From Kocuria turfanensis (GTDB lineage Bacteria; Actinomycetota; Actinomycetes; Actinomycetales; Micrococcaceae): a stretch of 64,000 bases of DNA. A model generated the notes under the pieces. The model searched no databases and was not told the DNA's origin. It saw only the letters and a list, made by a program, of their open reading frames with translations. The stretch spans positions 1,241,008 through 1,305,007 of the forward strand of contig NZ_CP014480.1 of assembly GCF_001580365.1 (NCBI RefSeq), written 5' to 3'. Shown piece by piece: positions 10,767 through 26,166 of this stretch. Numbering within the stretch: position 1 is the first letter of the stretch; each line of letters opens with the position of its first letter. The position numbers were made by a program, and so were the translations under genes.

Positions 10767-11198
10767 TCAGGAGGCCGGGGGCACGGCTCCGCCGGCGGCC
10801 TCCGCGTCGAGGGCGTCGAGGACCTGCTGGGCGTGCTTGAAGGCGTTGTTGGCGGAGGGCACGGAGAGGTAGATCGCCGACTGCAGGAGGACCTCCTGGA
10901 TCTCCTCGCGCTCCAGGCCGTTGCGCAGCGCGGCGCGCACGTGCATCTCGAACTCCTCCCAGTGCCCGGCGGCGATGAGCGCGGTGAGGGTGACGGCGCT
11001 GCGCATCCTGCGGTCCAGTCCGGGGCGGGTCCAGATCTCGCCCCAGGCGTAGCGGGTGATGAAGTCCTGGAACGGCGCGGTGAACGCGTCCTTGCCGGCC
11101 TCGGCGCGGTCCACGTGGGCGTCGGAGAGCACCTCGCGGCGCACGGCCATGCCCTCGGCGTGCGCCTGCTGCTCGGTGCGGCGGGGGTCCTGGCTCAT
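10767..11198 (-). CDS. pcaC: 4-carboxymuconolactone decarboxylase
   Basis: PcaC decarboxylates gamma-carboxymuconolactone to beta-ketoadipate enol-lactone. It has 143 residues, a single CMD-fold domain. It contains IWTRPGLDRRMRSAVTLTAL, AAGHWEEFEMHVRAALRNG and QSAIYLSVPSANNAFK, all characteristic of PcaC. Its ATG overlaps the pcaD stop (ATGA), so the genes are coupled. In many actinobacteria PcaC is fused to PcaD (called PcaL); here they are separate proteins. Confidence 0.93.
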   Translation of the reverse strand: MSQDPRRTEQQAHAEGMAVRREVLSDAHVDRAEAGKDAFTAPFQDFITRYAWGEIWTRPGLDRRMRSAVTLTALIAAGHWEEFEMHVRAALRNGLEREEIQEVLLQSAIYLSVPSANNAFKHAQQVLDALDAEAAGGAVPPAS

Positions 11199-12022
11199 GC
11201 TCGGGCTCCTTCGGGGTCGGTGGGAACGGCGGCGAAGTGCCCGGCCAGCAGGCGGGCGACCTCCAGCGGGGCCTCGGCGGGCAGCAGGTGGGCGGCGCCC
11301 TCGAGCACCACGGTGCGCCCGCCGGTCGCGGCGGCCAGCTCCGCCACGGCCTCGGGCGGGACCGGCTGGTCGTGCGCCCCGGCCACCGCGAGCACGGGCG
11401 CGTCCACGGCGGCGAGCCGTCCGCGGACGTCGAAGGAGCCGAGGGCCTCGCAGACCCGGGCGTAGGAGGCCCGGTCCGCGTCCTGCAGGTCGTGCAGCAG
11501 CTCCGTCGCCGCGACCGGGTCGCGCTGGAGGAACCCGGGGGCGAACCACCGCCGGGCCGAGCCCTCGACCTGGGTGGGGGTGCCGGCGGCGGCCACGAGC
11601 CGGGCGCGCTCGGCCCAGCCGGCGGGCTCGCCGACGCGGGCGGCGGTGCCCAGCAGGACGGCGGCGCGCACCCGGCCGGGGGCGTCCAGGAGCAGCTGCT
11701 GGCCGACGCAGCCGCCCACGGAGTTCCCGGCGTAGAAGAACGGTCGTTCGACCGAGGTCGTGTCCGGGGAGCGGTCCACGGCGGCGAGCACCCCCTGGGC
11801 GAGCTCGGCCATGTCGAAGGCCTCCGGGGCGGCCGGCGAGGCGCCGTGGCCGGGCAGGTCCCAGCCGACCACCCGGTAGTCGCCCTCGAGGGCGCGGGCG
11901 GTGGCCGACCACAGCGCGGTCACGGAGGTGCCGAGGGAGGGCCCGAGCACGACCAGCGGCGCGTGCGCCGAGGGGGCCGGGCGGTCGGTGAACTCCACGA
12001 GGGTCAGGACGGGGACGCTCAT
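11195..12022 (-). CDS. pcaD: 3-oxoadipate enol-lactonase (alpha/beta hydrolase)
   Basis: PcaD hydrolyses beta-ketoadipate enol-lactone to beta-ketoadipate. The 275-residue alpha/beta hydrolase has the nucleophile elbow FFYAGNSVGGCVGQQ, the acid in VAGAHDQPVPPEA and the catalytic His in EGAAHLLPAEAP. The N-terminal oxyanion region reads VVLGPSLGTSVTALW. It is preceded by pcaB and followed by pcaC, each with a 4-nt ATGA overlap, so B-D-C are translated as a unit. The start MSVPVLTLVEF fits the family. Confidence 0.92.
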   Translation of the reverse strand: MSVPVLTLVEFTDRPAPSAHAPLVVLGPSLGTSVTALWSATARALEGDYRVVGWDLPGHGASPAAPEAFDMAELAQGVLAAVDRSPDTTSVERPFFYAGNSVGGCVGQQLLLDAPGRVRAAVLLGTAARVGEPAGWAERARLVAAAGTPTQVEGSARRWFAPGFLQRDPVAATELLHDLQDADRASYARVCEALGSFDVRGRLAAVDAPVLAVAGAHDQPVPPEAVAELAAATGGRTVVLEGAAHLLPAEAPLEVARLLAGHFAAVPTDPEGARA

Positions 12023-13421
12023 GCGGGTGCTCCTGGGGTCGGGCGGGCGGTGGGCGGCGGGCCTCCGGCGGTGCGGCGGTGGCGCTCGAGCACCCGGTCG
12101 ATCAGCAGGTCGTGGGCGCCGAGGTAGCCGGTGGGCTCCAGGAGCCCGGCCACGGCGGACGCGTCCACCGGCGTCCCGTCGGGCAGGGTGGTGCCCGCGG
12201 CGAGCCGGACCAGGGCCTCCCCCAGGGCCTGCCGGTCGGCGGCGTGCTCCCGCACGGCCGCCTGCACCTGCTGGGCACCCGTGCTGCCGTCCGCCGCGGG
12301 CGGCAGCAGCGGGGCGAGCGCGGCGCTGATCCGCTCGGCGAGCACCCCGGGGCCGGAGGCCTCGAGGTGGGCCCGCATCCGGGAGGCGTCCACGCTCAGC
12401 CCGGCGGTGAGCTCGGCCGCGTGCGAGGACGCCGCGACGGCCAGCCGCGCGAGCTCCCGCAGGGCGGGCCACTCGGCGTGCCAGGCCCCGTCGGGTCGCT
12501 CGTCGACGACGGCGGCGGCCGCGACGTGGACCTGGGCCACGAGCTGCGGCGCGGTGAGCGCGGTGCGCTTGAGCAGCACGGACAGCACGGGGTTCTGCTT
12601 CTGCGGCATCGCGGAGGACACGCCCCGGCCCGCGGCGGCCGGCTCCCGCAGCTCCCCGAGCTCGGGCCGGGAGAGCAGCAGCACGTCGTTGGCGATCCGG
12701 CCCAGCGCCGCGCAGACGGCCGCGAAGGTGTGGGCGGCCCGCAGCACGGGCCGGCGCGTGGTGTGCCACACGTGGGGCGCTAGGTCCAGGCCCAGCTCCT
12801 CCGCCCAGGCCCCGGCGAGGTCCAGGGCCTGCTGCGCTGCCTCCGGGGCGTGCGGGAAGAGGGCCACGGTCCCGGCGAGGGTGCCGGCGGCCCCGCCGCA
12901 GGCCAGCGGGGGCCGGGCGAGCTCGGCGAGGTCCTCCTCGAGGTCCTGCAGCCCGGCGAGCCAGCCGGCCGCCTTGAGCCCGAAGGTGGTGGGCAGGGCG
13001 TGCTGGGTGAGGGTGCGGGCGGCCTGGACGGTGCCGCGGTGCTCGTCCGCGAGACGGGCCAGGGCGTCCTGGGCAGCGCGCAGGTCCCGGGCGAGGGGCT
13101 CGGCGGCGCGGCGGACGACCAGCATCATCGCGGTGTCCATGACGTCCTGGCTGGTCAGCCCGCGGTGGACGAAGCGCACCGCGTCCGGGTCGAGCTGCCC
13201 CAGCCGGCGGCGGTAGTCGGCCAGCAGCGGGATGACCGGGTTGCCGCCGCCCTCGGCGCGCCGGGCCAGGTCCGCGGCGTCGTAGTCCTCGGCCCGGGCG
13301 GCCGCCCGGGCCGAGGGACCCAGGCGGCCTCGGCGTCCAGCAGCGCCTGGAGGACCGCGGTGTCGTCCGTGGCCGCGGCGCCGCGGTGGGCCCCGGGGCT
13401 GAGCAGCCCGACGTCGGTCAT
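12019..13421 (-). pseudogene. pcaB: 3-carboxy-cis,cis-muconate cycloisomerase, frameshifted
   Basis: PcaB normally converts 3-carboxy-cis,cis-muconate to gamma-carboxymuconolactone. The N-terminus begins at 13421 (MTDVGLLSPGAHRG, then LLDAEAAW), but that frame turns to nonsense and stops at 13155. The rest of the enzyme continues in another frame from about 13310 (ARAEDYDAADLARRAEGGGN, GLTSQDVMDT) through the superfamily signature GVSSAMPQKQNPV to the stop at 12019. Compared with Pseudomonas PcaB about 14 residues are missing at the junction, which fits loss of about 43 nt (3n+1). A 30-bp perfect palindrome lies exactly there. It may be a real null allele or a read error in a hairpin. The stop overlaps the pcaD start. 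Confidence 0.8.
13287..13316. repeat. 30-bp perfect palindrome at the pcaB frameshift
   Basis: The arm CCTCGGCCCGGGC (13287-13299) is repeated inverted at 13304-13316 around GGCC, making a 30-bp perfect palindrome with no mismatches. It lies exactly where the two pcaB reading frames must join. Such a hairpin is a known cause of polymerase skipping in cells, in PCR and in sequencing. Confidence 0.95.
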
Positions 13422-13474
13422 GCGGATCCTCCTGGGAAGTCGGCCGGCCGGTGCCGGTGCGGTGGGTGCGGCTC

Positions 13475-13514
13475 CCCGCGCAGGGGCCTGGTGCGGCCGG
13501 GGCCCCTGCGCGGG
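13475..13514 (-). terminator. Hairpin between pcaG and pcaB
   Basis: A perfect 14-bp stem (CCCGCGCAGGGGCC at 13475-13488 with 13501-13514) has a 12-nt loop and begins just after the pcaG stop at 13519. It may separate the dioxygenase genes from pcaBDC or stabilise the pcaHG mRNA. There is no T-tract. Confidence 0.6.
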
Positions 13515-13518
13515 CGGG

Positions 13519-14103
13519 TCACTGCTCGTGGCGGGGATAGCTGAGGAAGACGGTCTCCCCCTCCCCCTGGAGCCGCAGGTCGAAGCGCAGGGAGCCGTCG
13601 GCCTCCCGCCGGGCGATCAGGGTGCGGCGGCGCTCCTCCGGCAGCGAGGCCAGCAGCGGGTCTCCCGCCAGGGCCTCGGCGTCCTCGGGCAGGTAGACGC
13701 GGGTGAACAGCCGGTTCGTGACGCCGCGGCCGAAGAGGGTCAGCGCGATGAACGGTGCCTTGCCCGGCTCGGTCGGGCCCGGGTCGACGGTCGTGAAGGT
13801 GTAGTGCCCGGCGTGGTCCACGGCCGCGCGGCCGAAGCCGGTGAAGGTCCAGCCGTCCCGCCGGAGCGAGCCGGGGGCGGAGGGGACCTCGCCGTCCCCG
13901 TCGGCCTGCCAGATCTCCAGCAGGGCGTCGGGCACCGGCGCCCCGTGGCCGTCGATGACGTCCCCGTGCAGGCGCACCGCCTGCGGGTGCCCGAACGGCA
14001 CGAGCTGCTCGCCGCCCTCGTAGGGCAGCGCGTAGCCGAAGAACGGCCCGACGGTCTGGCCGGGGGTGGCCGGCAGCGGGGTCCTCATGGGGGTCTCAGA
14101 CAT
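13519..14103 (-). CDS. pcaG: Protocatechuate 3,4-dioxygenase, alpha subunit
   Basis: This is the alpha chain of the non-haem Fe(III) intradiol dioxygenase that opens the protocatechuate ring between the hydroxyls. It has 194 residues. It begins PLPATPGQTVGPFFGYALPY, typical of PcaG, with PVPDALLEIWQADGDGE and the later FTTVDPGPTEPGKAPFIALTLFGRG. The iron ligands belong to the beta chain, and the alpha chain shapes the active site. It overlaps the end of pcaH by 8 nt, consistent with coupled 1:1 synthesis of the (alpha-beta) oligomer. Confidence 0.94.
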   Translation of the reverse strand: MSETPMRTPLPATPGQTVGPFFGYALPYEGGEQLVPFGHPQAVRLHGDVIDGHGAPVPDALLEIWQADGDGEVPSAPGSLRRDGWTFTGFGRAAVDHAGHYTFTTVDPGPTEPGKAPFIALTLFGRGVTNRLFTRVYLPEDAEALAGDPLLASLPEERRRTLIARREADGSLRFDLRLQGEGETVFLSYPRHEQ

Positions 14104-14923
14104 GGGTGTCGCCTTCCGTCCAGGTGCGGTGGGAGCCGCTGAGCACGATGTCCCACCGGTAGCCGAGCAGCCACTCGTGCTCGGAGACCTCGTGGTCGTA
14201 CTGCGCCACGAGGCGCTCGCGGGCCGTGGGGTCGACGATCGACCGGTAGATCGGGTCGAGGTCGAACAGCGGGTCGCCCGGGAAGTACATCTGGGTGATC
14301 ATCCGCTGGGTGAAGTCCGTGCCGAACAGGGAGAAGTGCACGTGCGCGGGACGCCACGCGTTGCGGTGGTTCTTCCAGGGGTACGGGCCGGGCTTGACGG
14401 TGATGAACTCGTAGGAGCCGTCCTCGCCGGTGAGGCACCGGCCCACGCCCGTGAAGTTCGGGTCGACGGGCGCCGGGTGCTGGTCGCGCTTGTGGATGTA
14501 GCGCCCGGCGGCGTTGGCCTGCCAGATCTCCACCAGCTGGCGGCGCACCGGGCGGCCGTCGCCGTCGAGGACCCGCCCGCGGATCTTGATCCGCTCGCCG
14601 ATGGGCTCCCCGCCGGACTGGACGGTCAGGTCCGACTCGAGCGCGTGCACGTCCCGGTCGCCGAAGGCGGGGGCGTGCAGCTCGATGGTCTCCGGGTCCG
14701 CGTGGTGCAGGTCCTTGGTGGGGTGGCGCAGCACCGAGCTGCGGTACGGCGCGTAGTCCAGGCGGGGCTGGGTCTCGACGGCCCCCGAGGCGGCGTACTC
14801 CTCGTTGATCCGGTCCATCTCCCGGCTCAGGTCCGCCTGGCTCTCGGCCGCGTCGTCGGCGCCCCGGGTCCACGAGACCGGCTCGAAGGTGCCGTCGAGC
14901 GCGTCCTGGTCTTCCTCTGCCAT
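14096..14923 (-). CDS. pcaH: Protocatechuate 3,4-dioxygenase, beta subunit
   Basis: This catalytic beta subunit carries the Fe(III) site of two Tyr and two His. It has 275 residues. The expected ligands are visible: Tyr in NAAGRYIHKRDQHPAPVDPN, Tyr in KPGPYPWKNHRNAWRPAHVH and the two His in the last motif (HRNAW and HVHFSLFG). The C-terminal block LLGYRWDIVLSGSHRTWTEG is also family-typical. It leads the pca genes behind a promoter with paired palindromes and a leader holding 18-nt tandem repeats. It is followed by pcaG with an 8-nt overlap. Confidence 0.95.
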   Translation of the reverse strand: MAEEDQDALDGTFEPVSWTRGADDAAESQADLSREMDRINEEYAASGAVETQPRLDYAPYRSSVLRHPTKDLHHADPETIELHAPAFGDRDVHALESDLTVQSGGEPIGERIKIRGRVLDGDGRPVRRQLVEIWQANAAGRYIHKRDQHPAPVDPNFTGVGRCLTGEDGSYEFITVKPGPYPWKNHRNAWRPAHVHFSLFGTDFTQRMITQMYFPGDPLFDLDPIYRSIVDPTARERLVAQYDHEVSEHEWLLGYRWDIVLSGSHRTWTEGDTHV

Positions 14924-14940
14924 GGTTCAACTCCTCTGTT

Positions 14941-14994
14941 GCGGGTGGCTGCGCTGCTGCGGATGGCTGCGCTGTGGCGGGTGGCTGCGCTGTG
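14941..14994 (-). repeat. Three 18-nt tandem repeats in the pcaH leader
   Basis: Three units start at 14941, 14959 and 14977 with consensus GCGGGTGGCTGCGCTGTG; unit 1 ends CT and unit 2 has GCGGA. A partial fourth unit begins at 14995. They fill the untranslated leader between the pcaH promoter and its ribosome-binding site. Copy number is likely to vary between strains. Confidence 0.92.
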
Positions 14995-15043
14995 GCGGGG
15001 TGGTTGCCGCACCGGCCGGCCGTCCCGGCGGAGGACTCCTCGC

Positions 15044-15091
15044 ACTCTAGCGCACCGGTGCGTATTTCGCACAGGTGTTCGCACGGCGAAC
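15044..15091 (-). promoter_or_regulatory. pcaH promoter with twin IclR-type operators
   Basis: On the minus strand a -10 TAGAGT lies at 15044-15049. Just upstream are two 15-bp sites: GTGCG-N5-CGCAC (15058-15072), covering the -35 position, and GTTCG-N5-CGAAC (15077-15091), with starts 19 bp apart, about two helical turns. They resemble the GTTCG-N5-CGCAC sites bound by PcaU/PcaR-type IclR proteins. A third 12-bp palindrome, CGCACCGGTGCG (15051-15062), overlaps. PcaR binding is inference. Confidence 0.65.
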
Positions 15092-15123
15092 GCGCGGGGA
15101 GGTGCCGGGGCGGCACCTGCGGG

Positions 15124-16320
15124 TCAGTCCTCGGGCCAGCCGGTGTAGCACTCGGCGAAGTAGGCGGCGCCGCGGGCGGACGAGGTGATCGCCGTGAACT
15201 CCCCGTGCCGGCGCTTCTGGTGGAACGGGTTCTCCCCCGGCTGGGCGTGCAGCAGGTTGGTCGCCCAGTAGGAGAAGTTCTGCGCCTTCCAGACCCGCTC
15301 CAGGGCGGTGGCCGAGTAGCCCGCCAGCCCGGAGTCGTCGCCGTCCCGGAAGTGGTCGATCAGGGCCGGGGCCAGGGCGCGGACGTCGCAGAAGGCCAGG
15401 TTCAGACCCTTCGCGCCGGTCGGGGGCACCGTGTGGCCGGCGTCGCCCACGAGGAAGAGGCTGCCGTGGCGCAGCGGCTCGCAGACGTAGGAGCGGAACT
15501 TCAGCACGGTCTTGTCGAAGATGGGGCCCTGCTGCAGCCGCAGGCCGTCCGGGCCGTCGACGCGGCGCTGCAGCTCGGCCCAGATCCGCTCGTCGTCCCA
15601 CTGGGCGACGTCCTCGTCCGGGTCGCACTGGAAGTACATGCGCTGGACCTCCTCGCTGCGGGAGGAGATCAGGGCGAAGCCGTGCTCGGAGTTCGCGTAG
15701 ATGAGCTCGGGGGCGCTCGGCGGGGCCTCGGTGAGGATGCCGAACCACGCGAAGGGGTACTCGACGAAGTTGTCGGTGCGCGCGTGCTCCGGGATCGCGC
15801 GGCGGCAGATGCTCTGCGACCCGTCGGCGCCCACCAGGACGTCGCAGCGGACCTCGCACGGCGTGCCCTCGGCGTCGGTGAAGCGGATCCGCGGCCGGTC
15901 GGTGTCCAGGTCGAGGACCTCGGTGTCCGTGACCGACCAGCGGACGTCCCCGCCGTCGCGCTCGCGGGCCGCGGCCAGGTCCCAGAACACCTCGTTCTGC
16001 GGGTAGAGCCACACGGAGTGGCCGACGAGCTCCTGGAAGTCGATGCGGTGGCTCTCGCCCTGGAAGCGCAGGACGGTGCCGCGGTGCTCGTGGCCCTCGG
16101 TGAGCACGCGCCCGTCCACGCCCGTCTCGGAGAGCATCCGCACCGTGGCGGCCTCCAGGATGCCGGCGCGGTGGGTGGCGTGGATCGTGTCCTTGTCGCG
16201 CTTCTCCACCACGATGCTGTCGATCCCGGCCCGGTCCAGGAGGTGGGCGAGCATGAGCCCCGCCGGGCCGGCGCCGACGATGCCGACGCGGGTCGAGGAA
16301 ACGGTGCGCTCGGTGCTCAT
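15124..16320 (-). CDS. pobA: 4-hydroxybenzoate 3-monooxygenase
   Basis: PobA is the flavin monooxygenase that hydroxylates 4-hydroxybenzoate to protocatechuate, using NAD(P)H and O2. It has 398 residues (P. fluorescens enzyme 394). The FAD motif GIVGAGPAGLMLAHLLDRAG is near the N-terminus. The DG motif lies in DVLVGADGSQSICRRAIP, and the second flavin motif is LVGDAGHTVPPTGAKGLNLA. AGGAG lies 5 nt before the ATG. An IclR regulator lies directly upstream and pcaH 200 nt downstream, so the product feeds straight into PcaHG. Confidence 0.95.
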   Translation of the reverse strand: MSTERTVSSTRVGIVGAGPAGLMLAHLLDRAGIDSIVVEKRDKDTIHATHRAGILEAATVRMLSETGVDGRVLTEGHEHRGTVLRFQGESHRIDFQELVGHSVWLYPQNEVFWDLAAARERDGGDVRWSVTDTEVLDLDTDRPRIRFTDAEGTPCEVRCDVLVGADGSQSICRRAIPEHARTDNFVEYPFAWFGILTEAPPSAPELIYANSEHGFALISSRSEEVQRMYFQCDPDEDVAQWDDERIWAELQRRVDGPDGLRLQQGPIFDKTVLKFRSYVCEPLRHGSLFLVGDAGHTVPPTGAKGLNLAFCDVRALAPALIDHFRDGDDSGLAGYSATALERVWKAQNFSYWATNLLHAQPGENPFHQKRRHGEFTAITSSARGAAYFAECYTGWPED

Positions 16321-16364
16321 GGATGCTCCTGGGACGACGGACGGGGTGTGTCCAGTGTCTCAGC

Positions 16365-16388
16365 GGCCTGTGGGGGTCACCACAGGCC
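16365..16388 (-). promoter_or_regulatory. Inverted repeat upstream of pobA
   Basis: Perfect 9-bp arms GGCCTGTGG (16365-16373) and CCACAGGCC (16380-16388) flank a 6-nt centre in the 97-nt gap between the IclR gene and pobA. It could be a PobR-type operator or a weak terminator of the upstream gene. The sequence differs from the GTNCG-N5-CGNAC sites at pcaH. Confidence 0.5.
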
Positions 16389-16417
16389 TCCCGTTCATCG
16401 GGACGGCGGTGGGGCGC

Positions 16418-17194
16418 TCAGCCGGCCGTGTCCCGGCGGGTCTCCCGGAGCGTGCGCCGGATGCCGTGCGCCGCGGTGTGCAGGGCCTGGACGATGGCCC
16501 CGGCCCGCGCGGCGGGGTCGCCGGCGGGGGTGATCACCCCCAGTCCCGCCACCACCTGCTCGCCCCGGCCGCGCACGGGGACGGCGATGCCGGCCGTGTC
16601 GGTCTCCAGGTAGCCCGTCTGCAGGGCGTGCCCGGCGACCCGGATGCGGGCCAGTTCCTCCGCGAGCACCCCCGGGTCCGTGGGCGAGAGCTCGGTGAGC
16701 GCGGGGAGCGGGCCCTCGAGGTAGCTCTCCCGGAACTCCTCGGGGGCGTGGGCCAGCAGCACCAGGCCCGTGGCCGAGAGGTGCAGGGGCAGCCGTCCCG
16801 CCACCGCGGAGCGGACGGGCACCGCCCGCGGGTGGGACAGCCGTTCCACCAGCAGCACCTCCCGGCCCTCCACGATGCCGAGCTGCACGTGCTGGCGCAG
16901 CACCGCGTGGATGTCCCCCATGAACGGGCGGGCGGCCTGCGCCAGGCCCAGCTCCCGGGAGGACCGGTTGGCCAGCTCCCACAGCCGGGTGCCGACGACG
17001 TAGCGTCCGCCCTCGACGCGGTCGAGCCACCCCCGGCGGGCCATCTCCCGCACCAGGCGGTGCGCCGTGGCCGGGGGCAGCCCCGCGCGGGCGGCGATGC
17101 CGGCCCCGGTCAGCCGGGGCTCCTCCGCCGTGAAGGCCGCGAGGATGCGGTCCGCGCGCTCGAGCACGGACTCCCCGCTGGGTGAGTTGGCCAT
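16418..17194 (-). CDS. IclR-family transcriptional regulator next to pobA
   Basis: This 258-residue protein has a winged helix-turn-helix (SVLERADRILAAFTAEEPRL, then GIAARAGLPPATAHRLVREM) and an IclR effector domain (RSSRELGLAQAARPFMGDIH; PLHLSATGLVLLAHAPEEF). It is not closely similar in sequence to the pcaR product of this window and lacks the FVQSLARGL signature, so it belongs to the general IclR type. Its position directly upstream of pobA, same strand, suggests control of 4-hydroxybenzoate hydroxylation, possibly through the inverted repeat at 16365-16388. That role is inference, so no symbol is given. Confidence 0.85.
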   Translation of the reverse strand: MANSPSGESVLERADRILAAFTAEEPRLTGAGIAARAGLPPATAHRLVREMARRGWLDRVEGGRYVVGTRLWELANRSSRELGLAQAARPFMGDIHAVLRQHVQLGIVEGREVLLVERLSHPRAVPVRSAVAGRLPLHLSATGLVLLAHAPEEFRESYLEGPLPALTELSPTDPGVLAEELARIRVAGHALQTGYLETDTAGIAVPVRGRGEQVVAGLGVITPAGDPAARAGAIVQALHTAAHGIRRTLRETRRDTAG

Positions 17195-17272
17195 GGTCCT
17201 GCTGGTTCCTTTCCGGAGGCGGAGGGCACCCGCCGGGCGGCGCGCCCGGCGTGCGCCCGGCCGTGCAACGGC

Positions 17273-17314
17273 GGCAGCCCCGCCCCGGAGGTGCTCCTCC
17301 GGGGCGGGGCTGCC
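17273..17314 (-). terminator. Terminator of the rpoBC operon
   Basis: An 18-bp perfect GC-rich stem (17273-17290 with 17297-17314), extendable by one pair to a TGCT loop, lies about 45 nt past the rpoC stop. It is one of the strongest hairpins in the window. It separates rpoC from the downstream pob/pca block. Confidence 0.8.
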
Positions 17315-17357
17315 GTGCTGATCACCGCGTGATCACGTCCCTGTCAGGACGCCGACC

Positions 17358-21242
<3,885 letters not shown>

Positions 21243-21304
21243 GAGGGTCCTTTATCTCTTTCTCTGGAAAGTTTGACGTCTCGTCGGGGGTGGAACGGAG
21301 GGTC

Positions 21305-24814
<3,510 letters not shown>

Positions 24815-24970
24815 GATGGATTCCTTCCACAGACCTGCAGTTGAATCGCGCAGTTCCCGAGATCGGGGATACGGGTGTGCGCGGGCCAGCGCGCTGAGCC
24901 GCTGGTTCGCGCCCCGGGGGTGCCCACCGCTATATGAAGGCACGCAGAATGAGGGACAACGCAAATAACC

Positions 24971-24999
24971 AGCATAGGCCGGAGTCGCCGGTCTGTCCA
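24971..24999 (-). promoter_or_regulatory. rpoBC promoter
   Basis: Minus strand: -35 TGGACA (24994-24999), 17-nt spacer, -10 TATGCT (24971-24976). It gives a leader of about 150 nt before the TTG start of rpoB. It lies just downstream of the gcvT terminator hairpin, so rpoBC has its own promoter here. Confidence 0.65.
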
Positions 25000-25001
25000 C
25001 C

Positions 25002-25031
25002 CGGCCGGTGGACGCGGGCGCCCACCGGCCG
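25002..25031 (-). terminator. Terminator after gcvT
   Basis: A perfect 10-bp stem (CGGCCGGTGG at 25002-25011 with 25022-25031) and 10-nt loop lie 30 nt past the gcvT stop and immediately before the rpoB promoter. There is no T-tract. Confidence 0.55.
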
Positions 25032-25060
25032 TAGGATGAGGAATTTTCGTGCGGTGCGTC

Positions 25061-26166
25061 TCAGCCGCGCCGGTAGAAGGGCAGCCCGACGACCTCCACC
25101 GGGGCGCGGCGGCCCCGCACGTCGGCCTCGAGCGGGACCCCGGCCTCCAGGGCCGCCGGTCGCACGAGGGCCATGGCCACCGGGTGGCCGAGGGTCGGTG
25201 ACGGGACGCCGCTGGTGACCTCGCCGACCGTCTCCTCCCCCGCGAGCACCGCGTTGCCGGCCCGGACGGGACGGCGGGTGAGCCCCCGCAGCCCCACCAG
25301 CACCCGGTCCGGGGGCGCGGCCGCCTGCGCCTCGAGCGCGGCCCGCCCCACGAAGTCGCCCTTGCCGCGCAGCGCCGCCTCCACGAGCCGGCCCAGCCCG
25401 GCCTCGAACGGCGTGATCCCGGGGCCGAGCTCGTGGCCGTACAGCGGCATCCCCGCCTCGAGGCGCAGCGAGTCGCGGGCGGCGAGCCCGGCGGGCACCA
25501 CGCCGCGGGCCTCCCCCGCCGCGAGCAGCGCGTCCCACACGGTGCGCGCGTGCTCGGGGGCCGTGTAGAGCTCGAAGCCGTCCTCGCCCGTGTACCCGGT
25601 GCGGGCCACGAGCGCGGGCACCCCGGCGACCTCGGTGGGCGTGCAGGCGTAGTACCCGAGCTCCCGCACGGCGTCCGCGTCGGCGCAGCCGGCGTCGAGC
25701 AGCGTGTCCTGGGCCGCGGGGCCCTGGACGGCCACCAGGGCGGTGGCCTCCGTGCGGTCCTCGACCGCGACGTCGTAGCCGTCCGCGCGCTCCTCCAGCG
25801 CCCGCAGCACGGTCGCCGTGTTCGCCGCGTTGGGCACCACCAGGAAGCGGTCCTCGGCCAGGCGGTAGGTGATGAGGTCGTCGAGGACCCGGCCGGCCTC
25901 GTCGACCAGGAGCGAGTACTTCGCCCGGCCGGGGGTCACGGCGCTCATCCGGGCGACGACCGCCGCGTCCAGGAACGCGGCCGCCTGCGGGCCCTCCACG
26001 GCGATCTCGCCCATGTGGGACAGGTCGAAGACCCCGGCGGCCCGGCGCACCGCGTGGTGCTCGGCGACGTCGTTGCCGTACTTCAGGGGCATCTGCCAGC
26101 CGCCGAAGTCGGTGCTCACGGCACCGGCCTCCCGGTGGGCGGCGTCCAGCGGCGTGGTGCGGGGGC

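Noticed and set aside
12019..13421. Programmed ribosomal frameshift as explanation for pcaB
   Set aside because: No slippery heptamer at the join and about 14 family residues are missing, so a deletion (real or artefact) explains it better.
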